Assembly (NCBI RefSeq): GCF_009756665.1
Contig: NZ_CP037953.1
Coordinates: forward strand, 3,658,001 to 3,722,000
Origin: Permianibacter aggregans
GTDB lineage: Bacteria; Pseudomonadota; Gammaproteobacteria; Enterobacterales; Permianibacteraceae
Length of the DNA stretch: 64,000 bases
Direction of reading: 5' to 3'
In this document: positions 1 to 12,061 of the stretch, piece after piece
Layout of the letters: each line of letters begins with the position of its first letter
How positions within the stretch are numbered: position 1 is the first letter of the stretch
Notes under the pieces: model-generated
Seen by the model: only the letters and a program-made list of their open reading frames with translations
Databases searched by the model: none
Told to the model about the DNA's origin: nothing
Translations under genes and position numbers: made by a program

Positions 1-191
1 GACACTCCTACATCCATGTAGGTCGTCGGTATCGTTCTTTAACAATTTGGATGACAAGATTGAAAGCGCGAGTGTGCAGCTGAGAAGTTGTGCGCTCTGA
101 ATGGGCGGGTGAGACCGCGCATTCGATAGGTAATACCATGTCAGCAATAAGTAAGGTATTCGCTTTGATTTGAGACCCTTTGGGGTTATAT
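1..191 (+). other. 3' part of the 16S-23S rRNA spacer
   Basis: Spacer RNA leading into 23S; the 16S gene must lie upstream, off the window. It opens with a small hairpin (stem 8-12/17-21, loop TCCA). It contains a boxA-like motif and two blocks complementary to the 23S-5S spacer: 43-62 pairs with 3198-3217, and 130-139 plus 152-161 pair with 3175-3184 and 3159-3168. I see no tRNA gene in the part present. Confidence 0.8.
34..45 (+). promoter_or_regulatory. boxA-like antitermination element
   Basis: The 12 bases GTTCTTTAACAA closely match the boxA core (TGCTCTTTAACA) found in proteobacterial rRNA leaders and 16S-23S spacers. There it binds NusB/NusE and protects rRNA transcription from termination. 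Its place about 150 bases before 23S agrees with that role. Confidence 0.65.
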
Positions 192-3084
<2,893 letters not shown>

Positions 3085-3266
3085 TAACGCCCAAAGCGTT
3101 TCGCTGATGTGGTTCCAGACCACAACAGCACTTCCTCCATCCATGGAGGTCGTACGGTGAATGCCTTAGTTGAGATGGTATTACTGAAAAAGCTTTACAA
3201 TCTTGTTATCCGAATTGGCTGTTTGGCTTCGCTTGAAGCAAAGCCCAACGGGACAGCGAAACAGTT
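3085..3266 (+). other. 23S-5S spacer
   Basis: Transcribed spacer of about 180 bases with no tRNA. It holds a second copy of the small hairpin seen at the start of the window (stem 3135-3139/3144-3148, loop TCCA, followed by GGTCGT) and the 3' halves of the long pairings with the 16S-23S spacer (3159-3168, 3175-3184, 3198-3217). Confidence 0.75.
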
Positions 3267-3383
3267 TGCTTGGCGACGATAGCGAACGGGAACCACCCGA
3301 TCCCATTCCGAACTCGGAAGTGAAAACGTTCAGCGCCGATGATAGTGTGGATTGCCCATGCGAAAGTAGGACATTGCCAAGCT
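3267..3383 (+). rRNA. 5S ribosomal RNA
   Basis: About 117 bases with hallmark 5S elements: TGCTTGGCGACGATAGCG at the 5' end, CCCATTCCGAACTCGGAAGTG in loop C/helix III, AGCGCCGATGATAGTGTGG in the D/E arms, and GCGAAAGTAGGACATTGCCAAGC closing helix I. The terminal helix GCTTGGC/GCCAAGC pairs perfectly. It is the last gene of the rRNA operon and is followed by terminators. Confidence 0.95.
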
Positions 3384-3393
3384 CTTAAAACCC

Positions 3394-3423
3394 AAAAAGC
3401 CCAGCTCATCAGCTGGGCTTTTT
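3394..3423 (+). terminator. Rho-independent terminator of the rRNA operon
   Basis: A 9-bp stem AGCCCAGCT/AGCTGGGCT with loop CATC, extended by A:T pairs and followed by five Ts, starting 11 bases after 5S. Confidence 0.93.
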
Positions 3424-3488
3424 GCTTTGCGGGCAATTTGTCGTCATGGCGCCTCAAAAGTGGAACTGTGGTTAGCTCTTCAATAAAG

Positions 3489-3518
3489 AAATCCCGGTAC
3501 GAAGGTGCCGGGATTTTT
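3489..3518 (+). terminator. Second Rho-independent terminator downstream of 5S
   Basis: Stem ATCCCGGTAC/GTGCCGGGAT (one G:T pair), loop GAAG, then a T-run at 3514-3518. It lies 66 bases after the first terminator. Tandem terminators are common after rRNA operons. Confidence 0.85.
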
Positions 3519-3846
3519 GTCTGTGGTGTTTCTTTTTCGAGCTCTTTGAACGATATATTCGCAACGGATGCTGCGAGTGAATTGTATTGCTCGCGATAAC
3601 GCTAATGTAAAAACTGGCCCTGAAGGAAAGCGGCTAGCCGCTTTAATGACAAGATCCGCGACAATGCCAAACAATGCTTTTCTCCAAAGCAAATGCACGA
3701 ATCCTGCTGCTCCAACGTTTTCCGCGATTCGAGTGAGATCCAATTTGGATCAATCCCAAACAGATCAAAGCATCATTAAATAGTTTTCTTGATCTAAATA
3801 AAAAGCGTTATCATTAAGCATCAATCTTAGCCAGATACCGCTCACT
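3519..3846. other. Intergenic region between the rRNA operon and feoA
   Basis: About 330 bases. Short reading frames occur on both strands (3568-3783 on +, 3480-3743 on -). The minus-strand one runs into the second terminator, and neither shows a clear ribosome binding site or recognisable protein. The last 60 bases are AT-rich and contain the possible Fur site, so feoAB control probably sits here. Confidence 0.6.
3800..3818 (-). promoter_or_regulatory. Possible Fur box upstream of feoA
   Basis: Read on the minus strand, the 19 bases contain an uninterrupted TAATGATAA, which is the left half of the Fur consensus; about 12 of 19 positions agree overall. The position 29 bases before feoA fits iron repression. 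The right half is poor, so this is tentative. Confidence 0.4.
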
Positions 3847-4098
3847 GTGCAGACACTCAATCAATTGAAGCAGGGGATGCGCGCCAATGTCCTGAGCATT
3901 CGCGCCAATACCAGTTTTGGCGTCAATGATGACCTCGTTACTCAACGGCTGATGGAGCTCGGTTTCGTGCCGGGAGCGACATTGCAGGTTCTTGGTTTTG
4001 GCTTTCTTGGCCGCGACCCGATGGCGGTGAAGCTCGGCAACACCAAATTCGCGCTGCGTCAGCAGGAGGCAAGCAAGATCGAAGTGGCGCTGGTATGA
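3847..4098 (+). CDS. feoA: Ferrous iron transport protein A (FeoA)
   Basis: Small cytoplasmic SH3-like protein of 83 residues, a partner of the FeoB ferrous iron permease. The 75-85 residue length, the motif LMELGFVPGATLQVLG (a hallmark of the FeoA fold) and overlap with feoB identify it. The start is a GTG; the first ATG is ten codons later and would trim the N-terminal strand, so GTG is preferred although no strong Shine-Dalgarno precedes it. The stop overlaps the feoB start as ATGA, implying translational coupling. A possible Fur site lies just upstream. Confidence 0.9.
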   Translation: MQTLNQLKQGMRANVLSIRANTSFGVNDDLVTQRLMELGFVPGATLQVLGFGFLGRDPMAVKLGNTKFALRQQEASKIEVALV

Positions 4099-5945
4099 GT
4101 GCAGAGCAGGCGATGCAGGTTGCGCTGATCGGCAACCCGAATTGTGGCAAAACCGCACTATTTAATTTGTTGACCGGCGCTCGCGCCAAAGTGGCCAACT
4201 TTCCCGGTGTGACGGTCGAACGTAAACACGGCTTGATGCGGGAAGGGGAAGGGCGAATTGAAATTGTCGATTTGCCCGGCACCTATAGTCTGCGGCCATC
4301 AAGCCTGGACGAGCGGGTAGCGGTCGAAGCCATTTCCGGAAGTATTCCGGGTCTGCGTGCGCCGGACATGTTGGTTGCCGTTATCGATGCGGCAAATTTG
4401 TCGCTTGGACTGCGTCTGGTTGTCGAGTTGAAGTCGATGAACTTGCCAATGGTCGTCGCAATGAATCAATCGGACGTTGCCCGCGCTCGTGGCATAAAAA
4501 TCGATATTGAACAGTTATCCACGATGCTTGGTGTGCCGGTGATCGCAACGGTCGCGGTGACCAGTCACGGCGCGGATGAATTGATTGCACATTTAAAAAA
4601 GCAGGTGGCATGCTCTGTCGCGAGACCACAACACCCGGCTCTTGCCAGTGTCGAGTCCGTGCACCAGCAAGTTGAAACCATCATCAATAAAGCGGTGATC
4701 GACCCGGGCACCATTCCGGTTTGGCAAGATCGATTTGATCGCTGGGTCATGCATCCGGTGCTTGGCTCCATCTTGTTGCTGTTGCTGCTCTTTTTCATGT
4801 TCCAGGCGGTGTTTGCCTGGGCTGAGCCGTTGATGGATTTGATCGAAGGCTCTGTGCTCGCAATCGGCTCTTGGCTGGCTTCCGTGATGCCGGATGGTTT
4901 GCTGAAAAGTCTGCTGGTCGATGGCGTGATTGCCGGTGTCGGTTCTGTCGTGGTGTTTCTGCCACAAATTCTTATTCTGTTTTTGTTTATCTTGATGCTC
5001 GAAGATTCGGGTTACCTGCCACGTGCGGCGTTTTTGCTCGATAGAACCATGCGTTTGTTTGGTTTGTCTGGTCGCGCATTTATTCCGTTGCTATCAAGCT
5101 TTGCCTGCGCCATTCCCGGCATCATGGCAACGCGAACCATTCAAGATCCCAAAGAAAGGTTGATCACCATTATGGTGGCGCCGTTGATGACCTGTTCAGC
5201 GCGCTTACCGGTTTACGCGTTGATTATCGCGGCGTTTGTGCCAGAGCAAACGGTTGCAGGATTGTTCAACTTGCAAGGCATCACGTTGTTTGTGTTGTAT
5301 CTTGCCGGCATCGTCAGTAGCGCCATTGTTGCCTATTTCATGCAGAAGCATGGCGCAGAAACGATGACGTATCCGCTGATGCTGGAGTTACCCAGTTATC
5401 GCATCCCGGTTTGGCGAAATATTGTTTACGGCTTGTATGACCGCGCGCGAATTTTCTTGCGTCGGGTCGGCGGCATTATTCTGGCGTTGATGGTTGTGAT
5501 TTGGTTTTTATCTTCTTTTCCTGCCGCGCCCGAAAATGCTGTGCATCCAGATATCTATTACAGCTACGCGGGACAAATTGGTCGTGCGCTTGAGTGGGTT
5601 TTCGCGCCAATCGGTTTTGGCTGGCAGATTTGCATTGCGCTGATTCCGGGTATGGCAGCGCGTGAAGTGGCCGTCGGTGCGTTGGGTACGGTTTACGCGC
5701 TTTCCGGTGAAGAAGAGCAAGTGGCGGAAATGCTGGTATCGACCATTGGCATGCAGTGGTCGCTGGCTACCGCGTTTGCGTTTCTGGCTTGGTATGTCTA
5801 CGCGCCGCAATGCTTGTCGACGCTGGCGGTAGTTCGTCGCGAAACCAACTCCTGGAAGCAAGTGACGATCATGGCGGTTTATCTTTTTGCGCTGGCCTAC
5901 TTGGCGGCGTTCGCCACTTACCGTTTGGCCCTATGGCTGGGGTGA
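4095..5945 (+). CDS. feoB: Ferrous iron transporter FeoB
   Basis: Inner-membrane Fe(II) permease of 616 residues. The N-terminal G-protein domain (about 1-170) shows P-loop GNPNCGKT (residues 13-20), G3 DLPG and G4 NQSD. A helical spacer follows, then a membrane domain from about residue 210 with repeated hydrophobic segments and the Gate motifs around PRAAFLLDR and SARLPVYAL. It is shorter than the enterobacterial form of about 770 residues, mainly at the C-terminus, but the core appears complete. It is coupled to feoA by an ATGA overlap and followed after four bases by a small membrane gene. Anaerobic or low-oxygen Fe(II) uptake is the known family role. Confidence 0.95.
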   Translation: MSAEQAMQVALIGNPNCGKTALFNLLTGARAKVANFPGVTVERKHGLMREGEGRIEIVDLPGTYSLRPSSLDERVAVEAISGSIPGLRAPDMLVAVIDAANLSLGLRLVVELKSMNLPMVVAMNQSDVARARGIKIDIEQLSTMLGVPVIATVAVTSHGADELIAHLKKQVACSVARPQHPALASVESVHQQVETIINKAVIDPGTIPVWQDRFDRWVMHPVLGSILLLLLLFFMFQAVFAWAEPLMDLIEGSVLAIGSWLASVMPDGLLKSLLVDGVIAGVGSVVVFLPQILILFLFILMLEDSGYLPRAAFLLDRTMRLFGLSGRAFIPLLSSFACAIPGIMATRTIQDPKERLITIMVAPLMTCSARLPVYALIIAAFVPEQTVAGLFNLQGITLFVLYLAGIVSSAIVAYFMQKHGAETMTYPLMLELPSYRIPVWRNIVYGLYDRARIFLRRVGGIILALMVVIWFLSSFPAAPENAVHPDIYYSYAGQIGRALEWVFAPIGFGWQICIALIPGMAAREVAVGALGTVYALSGEEEQVAEMLVSTIGMQWSLATAFAFLAWYVYAPQCLSTLAVVRRETNSWKQVTIMAVYLFALAYLAAFATYRLALWLG

Positions 5946-5949
5946 TGTG

Positions 5950-6177
5950 ATGACCGCGATAGTGGAAGCCATTTTGCTTTTGCTCGCTGCTGCTTGGGCT
6001 GTTTGGCGGGTATCGCGTCAATGGCTGCCGGGTCTACGGCCGGGTCAATCGCATGGCAAAACCAGCGCCTGCGCTCATTGCTCGGCCGCTAGCGGTTGCA
6101 GCATCACGGAGCCCGAAGCAGGCTGTACGACCACAGCAGCAACCCTTGACCGACGCATTCCCGTGCGTCAACTCTAA
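5950..6177 (+). CDS. Small Cys-bearing membrane protein after feoB (FeoC position)
   Basis: 75 residues: one N-terminal membrane helix (about 3-22, TAIVEAILLLLAAAWAVW) followed by a basic stretch and four cysteines, three in CAHCSAASGC (residues 41-50) and one near residue 58. It occupies the place of FeoC but is not a winged-helix FeoC. It resembles the small Cys-rich membrane proteins found beside feoB in many bacteria. A role in Fe(II) handover or FeoB assembly is inference from position. The ATG at 5950 is four bases after the feoB stop. Confidence 0.75.
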   Translation: MTAIVEAILLLLAAAWAVWRVSRQWLPGLRPGQSHGKTSACAHCSAASGCSITEPEAGCTTTAATLDRRIPVRQL

Positions 6178-6196
6178 ATCCCCTCTTTAATTACCC

Positions 6197-6224
6197 TCAA
6201 GCTCCCACGATTGGCGACCGATAC
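6197..6224 (+). promoter_or_regulatory. Possible sigma-28 type promoter upstream of the chemoreceptor
   Basis: TCAA, a 16-base gap, then ACCGATAC, resembling the flagellar sigma factor consensus TAAA-N15-GCCGATAA. Chemoreceptor genes are often FliA-dependent. The match is imperfect and the spacing is one base long. Confidence 0.3.
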
Positions 6225-6383
6225 CCTTAGCGGGTCAGGCCGCCAATGCTTTGGTCGTTGATCGCCATCAAGCTCGCCAACTCTGGGCTCGCTGGCAATT
6301 TGTACGTTCACGTCTACACTTGGACATAACCAAGAATTGCCTCAGCGCATTGCCGAATAAGGCAACTGGAGGATGCACCCAAC

Positions 6384-8003
6384 ATGCAGTGGTTGAACGC
6401 CCTACCGATTCGCGGGAAGGTGCTGCTGATCCCGATTGCGGGAGCACTGGCCTTTACCCTTTACTTGATTTTCTCGTATTGGACCGCCAGCAATAACGCC
6501 CATGCGCTGGAGCGTGTGAGGGACGTTCGTTTTCCCTCTTTGCAATTGGCGGAGAAAAATCTGGTCGATCTAAAACGCTATCGCGACGGATTACAGCAAG
6601 CGGTATTGGCTGGTGAGAAAGACCAGCTCGACGCAGTAAAACAGCAGGGCGACGAGTTGGTTGAAGAAGTGATTCGACTGAGCAGTTTCGATAAAGAGTC
6701 CACGCGCGAAGTGGATCAAATCGCCGATACGGTTGCCGAATACGTTTCCACCGCATTTAATTTTTCTTCGCAAATGGTGGCGGGCACGGCTGACTTTTCC
6801 AATATGGAGGCCGATATCAACAGGATGAACGAGCAGTTCAATGATGCAGAAAAAGCATTGAGTGATTTTCGTGACTCGCAACTGAACCACTTCAAGAGCG
6901 GAATCAATGATGCCAATGCCGCCGCAGAGCGTGCTGTGCTCATTGGTGTGTTGGTCGGTGTTGCAACGGTTGTTCTGATGTTTGCCATTGCGTTGGCGAT
7001 GGCGAGTCTAATGCGCCGTAATCTCGAACATGTGATTACCTCATTGAAGGATATCGCCAAGGGCGAAGGGGATTTACGTAGACGCATACCGAAAGAAAGT
7101 CAGGATGAAATCGGCGAGCTCGTAGACTGGTTCAACACCTTCATCGAAAAGCTGCAGCATATTATCGGTGATGTGGTGGCAACCGCTTTGCCGTTGGCAG
7201 AGCTGGCTCAGAAACTCAGTCGTGTCACCACGGAGACCAAAGCGCAGGTTGAAGAGCAGCAACATGGCGCCGTTGCCGTGCAGACCGCCGTTAACGAAAT
7301 GAATAATAGCGTCGAGTCGGTTGCGCACAGCGCGGCAGAGGCGGCAACGTCCGCACAAGAAGCTGACGAACAAGCGAAGGCAGGTTCTAAGATCGTTCGT
7401 GAAACCGTTAGTCAAATTGAAAATCTGGCCGTTGATGTCCGTCAAGCTGCAGAAGTTATTCGCCAGTTGGATGCTGACAGCGCCTCAGTCGGCATGGTGT
7501 TGGATGTAATCAAAGGTATTGCCGAGCAAACCAACTTATTGGCCTTGAATGCGGCGATCGAGGCGGCGCGGGCCGGTGAGCAAGGTCGCGGCTTTGCCGT
7601 TGTAGCCGATGAGGTGCGCACCTTGGCCTCGCGCACGCAGCAATCGACGGCTGAAATTCAAAGCATGATTGAGCGCCTGCAGAGCGCTGCTCGCAGCGCC
7701 GTTGATGTCATGAGCAAAGGCACGCGCCAAGCAGAAATTAGCGTCAACAATTCTGCTTCGGCCGGTAAGAGTTTGGAATCAATTACCGAAACCGTCACCA
7801 ATATCTCGCAGATGAACATGCGCATCGCCAGTGCTACCGAGCAGCAACAGCGAGTAGCCAGAACGATCGTTAACAGCGTCACTGCGATCAATGAACATTC
7901 ACAAAAAACAAGTGCGAGTGCAGGAAGAATGACCGAAGTATCCAATGAGCTCGCCGGTCTGGCGTCGAAACTTGAGGCTGTCGCACGCCAATTCAGTATT
8001 TAA
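6384..8003 (+). CDS. Methyl-accepting chemotaxis protein
   Basis: Membrane chemoreceptor of 539 residues. An N-terminal helix (about 14-31) and a second membrane helix (about 184-208) flank a periplasmic, mostly helical ligand domain of about 150 residues. A HAMP domain follows (about 205-258), then a long cytoplasmic coiled coil whose hairpin tip carries the invariant [20 protein letters not shown] and [15 protein letters not shown] (about 378-414), which binds CheA/CheW. No C-terminal CheR-binding pentapeptide is seen. It is co-directional with a porin gene 45 bases on and a periplasmic binding-protein gene after that, so the three may act together in sensing a small solute, possibly an oxyanion (inference). 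Confidence 0.93.
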   Translation: MQWLNALPIRGKVLLIPIAGALAFTLYLIFSYWTASNNAHALERVRDVRFPSLQLAEKNLVDLKRYRDGLQQAVLAGEKDQLDAVKQQGDELVEEVIRLSSFDKESTREVDQIADTVAEYVSTAFNFSSQMVAGTADFSNMEADINRMNEQFNDAEKALSDFRDSQLNHFKSGINDANAAAERAVLIGVLVGVATVVLMFAIALAMASLMRRNLEHVITSLKDIAKGEGDLRRRIPKESQDEIGELVDWFNTFIEKLQHIIGDVVATALPLAELAQKLSRVTTETKAQVEEQQHGAVAVQTAVNEMNNSVESVAHSAAEAATSAQEADEQAKAGSKIVRETVSQIENLAVDVRQAAEVIRQLDADSASVGMVLDVIKGIAEQTNLLALNAAIEAARAGEQGRGFAVVADEVRTLASRTQQSTAEIQSMIERLQSAARSAVDVMSKGTRQAEISVNNSASAGKSLESITETVTNISQMNMRIASATEQQQRVARTIVNSVTAINEHSQKTSASAGRMTEVSNELAGLASKLEAVARQFSI

Positions 8004-8048
8004 TGGAAACATCCACAGGAACGTGTTCACCATGAGGAGCATCCCGTA

Positions 8049-9248
8049 ATGAACAACAAACGCAAATGGGCATTTGCCGCTGTTGCCAGCTGTGTGATGA
8101 CAGCGGTTCACGCCGATGTCAGCTTTTCCGGCTTTCTGTCTGTAGGCGGCGGTATCGCCGATGAGGAAATCTTTCCGGTAACTGGCGGTGACGCCTATTC
8201 CTACGCCGGCTATAACTCGGAAGATTTCACGTTTGACAGCGACACGCTGTTTGGATTGCAGGTTTCTTCGGAAATTTCCGAGAAGCTGCGTGTCACCGGC
8301 CAATTTGTTGCTCGTGGCACGGAAGATTATTCAGTCTCGGCTGAGTGGGCTTATATCAGTTACGAGGTTAATGATCAGTTCACCTGGCGCATGGGGCGCT
8401 TCCGCACGCCACTTTATTTGTATTCTGACTATGTTGATGTCGGTTATGCCTATAGCTGGATCAGAACGCCACGTGCCGTGTACTACTTGCCGTTCAATAA
8501 TGTGCAAGGTGCTGACTTTATCTGGCGCTTCCAACTGGGTAGTTGGGATGGTTCGGTTCAGGGCTATTACGGCGCGTTAACGGACAGCTTTTTCAATACC
8601 GATTTCCAGGCCACTTTGTCTACAGAGTTGCGAAATCAGATGGGCGTAGCGTTTAGCGTTGGCAACGATTGGCTGACGTTGCGCGCGGCTTATCACCAGG
8701 CCGATTTGGCGCTTACCGGATATGAAACTCCTCAGTTGCAAGGGTTGATTGCAACGCTCAATGGTTTGGGGTTCTCCGACAACGCCAATCGCTTGATCAC
8801 CGACGATAGTGGAAACTTCTTGGCGTTCGGCTACACGATTGATACGGGTATGTTTGTTTCGTCCGGTGAAGTGATCGAGTTTGAAGTTGAGGATTCGCCG
8901 TTTTCACTTGATAAGCGCGCATACGTGATGGCGGGCTTGCGGTTTGGCGATGTGCTAGTGCACATCACTCATGCAAAAACCGAGGACGAAGCAGCGGATT
9001 TGTCGAGCGGAATACCCAACGCCGGGCCCTTGGCTGCGATAGTATCCGCGCTAAATGGTATTGCCGCTGGTTCGGTTGCAGAAGTGGAAACCAATAGTAT
9101 CGGGCTCCGTTGGGACTTCACTCCTGGCTCCGCGTTCAAACTGCAATATGACATGACCGAAGACACCAGTCCCGGCAATCTGGCTGACTTTGGGCAATCC
9201 GATGTCGAGCTGAATGTCGTTTCGTTTGCCATCCAAACGGTATTTTAA
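8049..9248 (+). CDS. Outer membrane porin-like beta-barrel protein
   Basis: 399 residues with a cleavable signal peptide (about 1-22, ending AVHA). The mature part is rich in alternating strands, Gly and aromatic residues, with strands such as SEWAYISYEV and RMGRFRTPLYLY. It ends in Phe (SFAIQTVF), the usual signal for Bam-mediated barrel insertion. The RMGRFRTP-type motif resembles general and phosphate-selective porins, whose family is near 16 strands. ATG 8049 has GAGG at about 8033 and the upstream chemoreceptor stops 45 bases before. Substrate cannot be told from sequence; the next gene suggests an anion. Confidence 0.82.
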   Translation: MNNKRKWAFAAVASCVMTAVHADVSFSGFLSVGGGIADEEIFPVTGGDAYSYAGYNSEDFTFDSDTLFGLQVSSEISEKLRVTGQFVARGTEDYSVSAEWAYISYEVNDQFTWRMGRFRTPLYLYSDYVDVGYAYSWIRTPRAVYYLPFNNVQGADFIWRFQLGSWDGSVQGYYGALTDSFFNTDFQATLSTELRNQMGVAFSVGNDWLTLRAAYHQADLALTGYETPQLQGLIATLNGLGFSDNANRLITDDSGNFLAFGYTIDTGMFVSSGEVIEFEVEDSPFSLDKRAYVMAGLRFGDVLVHITHAKTEDEAADLSSGIPNAGPLAAIVSALNGIAAGSVAEVETNSIGLRWDFTPGSAFKLQYDMTEDTSPGNLADFGQSDVELNVVSFAIQTVF

Positions 9249-9262
9249 GAGGAGATGCCACG

Positions 9263-9688
9263 ATGCGTAATGCCATGAAAGCACTGATCGCGGCCGCTGC
9301 TCTGGGAGTTTGCAGTGTCAGTTTTGCTGAAGTAGCGGTGATTGTTCACCCTTCTGCCGGGTTTGATTCTCTGAGCGAGGACGATGTCGCCCGCTTGTTC
9401 CTGGGCAAGGCAAAATCTTTCCCGAATGGCAACCAAGCCGTTCCGGTCAATCAAGATGAAGGTTCACCGGTTCGGGAGAAGTTTAACGAAGGCGTGACGA
9501 AGAAAAATGCCAGCCAGTATAAGGCCTACTGGTCGCAATTGGTGTTCACGGGTAAAGGTACTCCACCAAAAGATGTTGGTGGCAATGCCGAAGTGAAAGC
9601 ACTGATAGCCGCCAATCCGAACATGATTGGCTATATTGACAGTAGTGCCGTTGATGGTTCGGTCAAGGTTGTGTACAAACTGCCATGA
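9263..9688 (+). CDS. Small PstS-like periplasmic binding protein
   Basis: 141 residues with a signal peptide (about 1-22, ending VSFA) and no lipobox. The mature domain has motifs of phosphate-binding PBP-like proteins: VIVHPSAGFDSLSEDDVARLFLG near the start, VREKFNEGV and W at the centre, and NPNMIGYID near the end. That corresponds to a single compact PBP-like domain, about half a full PstS. No ABC transporter genes are nearby, so it more likely presents ligand to the neighbouring chemoreceptor or porin (inference). It is 14 bases after the porin stop, has SD GAGGAG, and is closed by the terminator at 9702. Confidence 0.8.
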   Translation: MRNAMKALIAAAALGVCSVSFAEVAVIVHPSAGFDSLSEDDVARLFLGKAKSFPNGNQAVPVNQDEGSPVREKFNEGVTKKNASQYKAYWSQLVFTGKGTPPKDVGGNAEVKALIAANPNMIGYIDSSAVDGSVKVVYKLP

Positions 9689-9701
9689 GATTGTTGCTTT
9701 A

Positions 9702-9730
9702 AAAATGGGAGCTTCGGCTCCCGTTTTTTA
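9702..9730 (+). terminator. Rho-independent terminator
   Basis: Perfect 6-bp stem GGGAGC/GCTCCC capped by a stable TTCG tetraloop, with A5 before and T6 after. It ends the chemoreceptor-porin-binding protein unit and, because of the A-run, can also serve the convergent oxygenase gene. Confidence 0.92.
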
Positions 9731-10363
9731 TGCGCTGCGTATGCGCAACCAAGCAGCAATGCTGTAGCGCGCTTTCAGTGCTGGTAGCACTTCGTGTGGA
9801 ATGGCTTCGCTCAGAAACACCAGCAAAGTGCCGCCGTGTGGAACGATATCGGTCATCACTTCCTGGCCGTTGTACAAACGAATCGCGCCGCCATCTTCGG
9901 CTTGCCAATCGGGATTCAGATAACAGACAACGGTAATGCGGCGCGCGTTGTTGCCGCGAAAGCTGTCAAAGTGGCGGCGATAAAATCCTCCTGCTGGAAA
10001 GCAGGCGAAGTGTGCTTCCTGTTCGACCAATCCTAGAAAAAATTGCTCATTCAGGGTTTGTCGCAAGCGATCAAGGCCAGCCATGAACTGCTGTTGCAGC
10101 GGCGAATTTTCATCGAACCAGGCGGTCAAATCACTACGGGTATGGGGCTGAACCTGACGGCCGGTACCGCGACCAATCGCCGCGGGTTGCATCAGGCCGT
10201 TTTCGTGTAAATGCGCCGCCTGTTGCCGCAGCTGCATGACGTCTTCAGCCGACAGTGCATCGGTTAGGGCGTACCAGTCTTTTTCCGCGAGGGCGGAGGC
10301 GATTTCCTGACACTGTTGCAGTGACAACATGGGGCTAACGTGAGCTACGTAAGGGTCGCGCAT
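9728..10363 (-). CDS. 2OG-Fe(II) dioxygenase (prolyl 4-hydroxylase-like)
   Basis: 211-residue cytoplasmic oxygenase. The double-stranded beta-helix core shows the iron ligands: His-x-Asp in RRHFDSF (about residue 135) and the distal His in AIPHEVLP (about 190), with a following R expected to bind 2-oxoglutarate. Family members use Fe(II), O2 and 2-oxoglutarate to hydroxylate protein side chains; the substrate is unknown. The frame extends further upstream, but similarity starts near MRDPYV (10363) or MLSLQQ (10330). I take the first; the ribosome binding site is weak for both. It is divergent from leuA. Confidence 0.85.
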   Translation of the reverse strand: MRDPYVAHVSPMLSLQQCQEIASALAEKDWYALTDALSAEDVMQLRQQAAHLHENGLMQPAAIGRGTGRQVQPHTRSDLTAWFDENSPLQQQFMAGLDRLRQTLNEQFFLGLVEQEAHFACFPAGGFYRRHFDSFRGNNARRITVVCYLNPDWQAEDGGAIRLYNGQEVMTDIVPHGGTLLVFLSEAIPHEVLPALKARYSIAAWLRIRSA

Positions 10364-10508
10364 TCTAGTGGAGTCGTGGCTCGCAAATGAAGGGAATTTT
10401 ACTGGCCCGATTGGGTTTGGCTTTCGTATAGCGGTAAGATAACGGCATTGATCTGAACGCCTCCGGTTCCTATATCGGAGAAAGGTAACGAACGGGAGAA
10501 GGCCGCTC

Positions 10509-12059
10509 ATGAGCGAAGCGCAAAAGCTGATTATTTTCGATACGACGTTGCGGGATGGTGAACAAAGCCCCGGCGCGTCGATGGACAGGGACGAAAAGGT
10601 CGCGATTGCCCGAATGCTCGAGCGGATGAGAGTTGATGTCATCGAGGCCGGCTTTGCCATTGCCAGTCCGGGCGATTTCGAGTCGGTGCAAGCTGTCGCT
10701 ACCGCGGTCAAGGATTCCACCGTCTGCTCACTGTCGCGGGCGCTCGACAAAGACATCGAGCGCGCCGCTGAAGCGTTGAAGCCAGCCGCACGCGGTCGCA
10801 TTCACACTTTTATCGCGACTTCGCCGATTCACATGAAATTCAAGCTGCAGATGGAGCCGGACAAGGTTATCGAACAGGCCGTGCGCGCGGTGAAAAAAGC
10901 CCGCAGTCTGATCGACGATGTCGAATTCTCTTGCGAGGACGCTGGCCGCTCCGAGCTGGATTTCCTGTGCCGGATTATCGAGCAGGTGATCGATGCCGGT
11001 GCCCGCACGATCAATATTCCGGATACCGTCGGTTATGCAATGCCGCGTCAATACGGCGAAACCATTCGCCAGTTGATCGAACGCATTCCGAACAGCGATA
11101 AAGCCATTTTCTCGGTGCATTGCCACAACGATTTGGGTCTGGCGGTCGCCAACTCGTTGGACGCGGTCATGGCTGGCGCACGCCAGGTCGAGTGCACGAT
11201 CAACGGTCTGGGTGAGCGAGCCGGTAATGCCAGCCTTGAAGAAATTGTCATGGCTGTGCGTACCCGCAAGGACTTTTTCCCGGTTTACACCGATATTGAC
11301 ACGACCCATATCGTGCCGACCTCGAAACTGGTTTCCCGCGTCACCGGCTTTCCGGTGCAGCCGAACAAGGCCATCGTTGGCAATAATGCCTTTGCGCACG
11401 AGTCCGGCATTCACCAGGACGGCATGCTGAAAAACCGCGAAACTTACGAAATCATGCGCGCTGAAGATGTGGGTTGGTCAACCAATCGGATGGTGCTCGG
11501 CAAGCATTCCGGCCGTAACGCGTTCAAGAGCCATTTGGCCGAACTCGGCGTGTTGTTTGCCAGTGAGGCCGAGTTGAATGCCGCGTTTGCTCGCTTCAAG
11601 GAGTTGGCGGACAAGAAGCACGATATTTTTGATGACGACTTGCTGGCCATCGCCAAGGATTCGCAGCAACTGCATGTTGCCGAATCGGTAAAACTGGTCA
11701 GTTTGAACGTTCATTCGGAAACCGGTGAGCAGCCGACGGCGAAAATCGTGCTGAATATCAATGGCGAGGAGAAACGTGCTGAAAGCCAGGGCAATGGCCC
11801 GGTCGATGCCGCCTTCCGTGCGATCAACGCCTTGATTCAGGAAGCGCCGACGGTCAGTGTTCAGGAATACACCGTCAACGCTGTCACCCAAGGGATGGAC
11901 TCGCAGGTCGAGGTCAATGTCCGGGTCGAGCATGACAACCATATCGTCACCGGCCATGGCGCCGATCTCGATATTCTGGTTGCCTCGGCCAAGGCCTACC
12001 TGCACGCGCTGAACACGCTGAGTACGGTCGAATCACGTCTGCATCCGCACGTTCATTGA
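10509..12059 (+). CDS. leuA: 2-isopropylmalate synthase
   Basis: 516 residues, full length. Catalyses acetyl-CoA plus 2-oxoisovalerate to 2-isopropylmalate, the first committed step to leucine. The DRE-TIM metallolyase barrel carries [12 protein letters not shown] (residues 10-21) and the metal-binding [13 protein letters not shown] (about 205). A C-terminal LeuA regulatory domain (about 385-516) implies leucine feedback inhibition. The ATG at 10509 has GGGAGAAGG upstream. leuBCD are not adjacent. A short Leu-containing frame upstream was considered and not accepted as a leader peptide. Confidence 0.97.
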   Translation: MSEAQKLIIFDTTLRDGEQSPGASMDRDEKVAIARMLERMRVDVIEAGFAIASPGDFESVQAVATAVKDSTVCSLSRALDKDIERAAEALKPAARGRIHTFIATSPIHMKFKLQMEPDKVIEQAVRAVKKARSLIDDVEFSCEDAGRSELDFLCRIIEQVIDAGARTINIPDTVGYAMPRQYGETIRQLIERIPNSDKAIFSVHCHNDLGLAVANSLDAVMAGARQVECTINGLGERAGNASLEEIVMAVRTRKDFFPVYTDIDTTHIVPTSKLVSRVTGFPVQPNKAIVGNNAFAHESGIHQDGMLKNRETYEIMRAEDVGWSTNRMVLGKHSGRNAFKSHLAELGVLFASEAELNAAFARFKELADKKHDIFDDDLLAIAKDSQQLHVAESVKLVSLNVHSETGEQPTAKIVLNINGEEKRAESQGNGPVDAAFRAINALIQEAPTVSVQEYTVNAVTQGMDSQVEVNVRVEHDNHIVTGHGADLDILVASAKAYLHALNTLSTVESRLHPHVH

Positions 12060-12061
12060 GT

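Noticed and set aside
1-191. Possible tRNA in the 16S-23S spacer
   Set aside because: No cloverleaf or T-arm GTTC-AAT pattern could be found in the part of the spacer present.
3206-3783. Short frames over 5S, its terminators and the region before feoA
   Set aside because: They cross rRNA or terminator hairpins, lack ribosome sites, and resemble no protein I recognise.
10387-10431. 14-codon peptide with four Leu upstream of leuA, as a possible leu leader
   Set aside because: The Leu codons are scattered, no terminator with a T-run follows before leuA, and the ribosome site is unclear.
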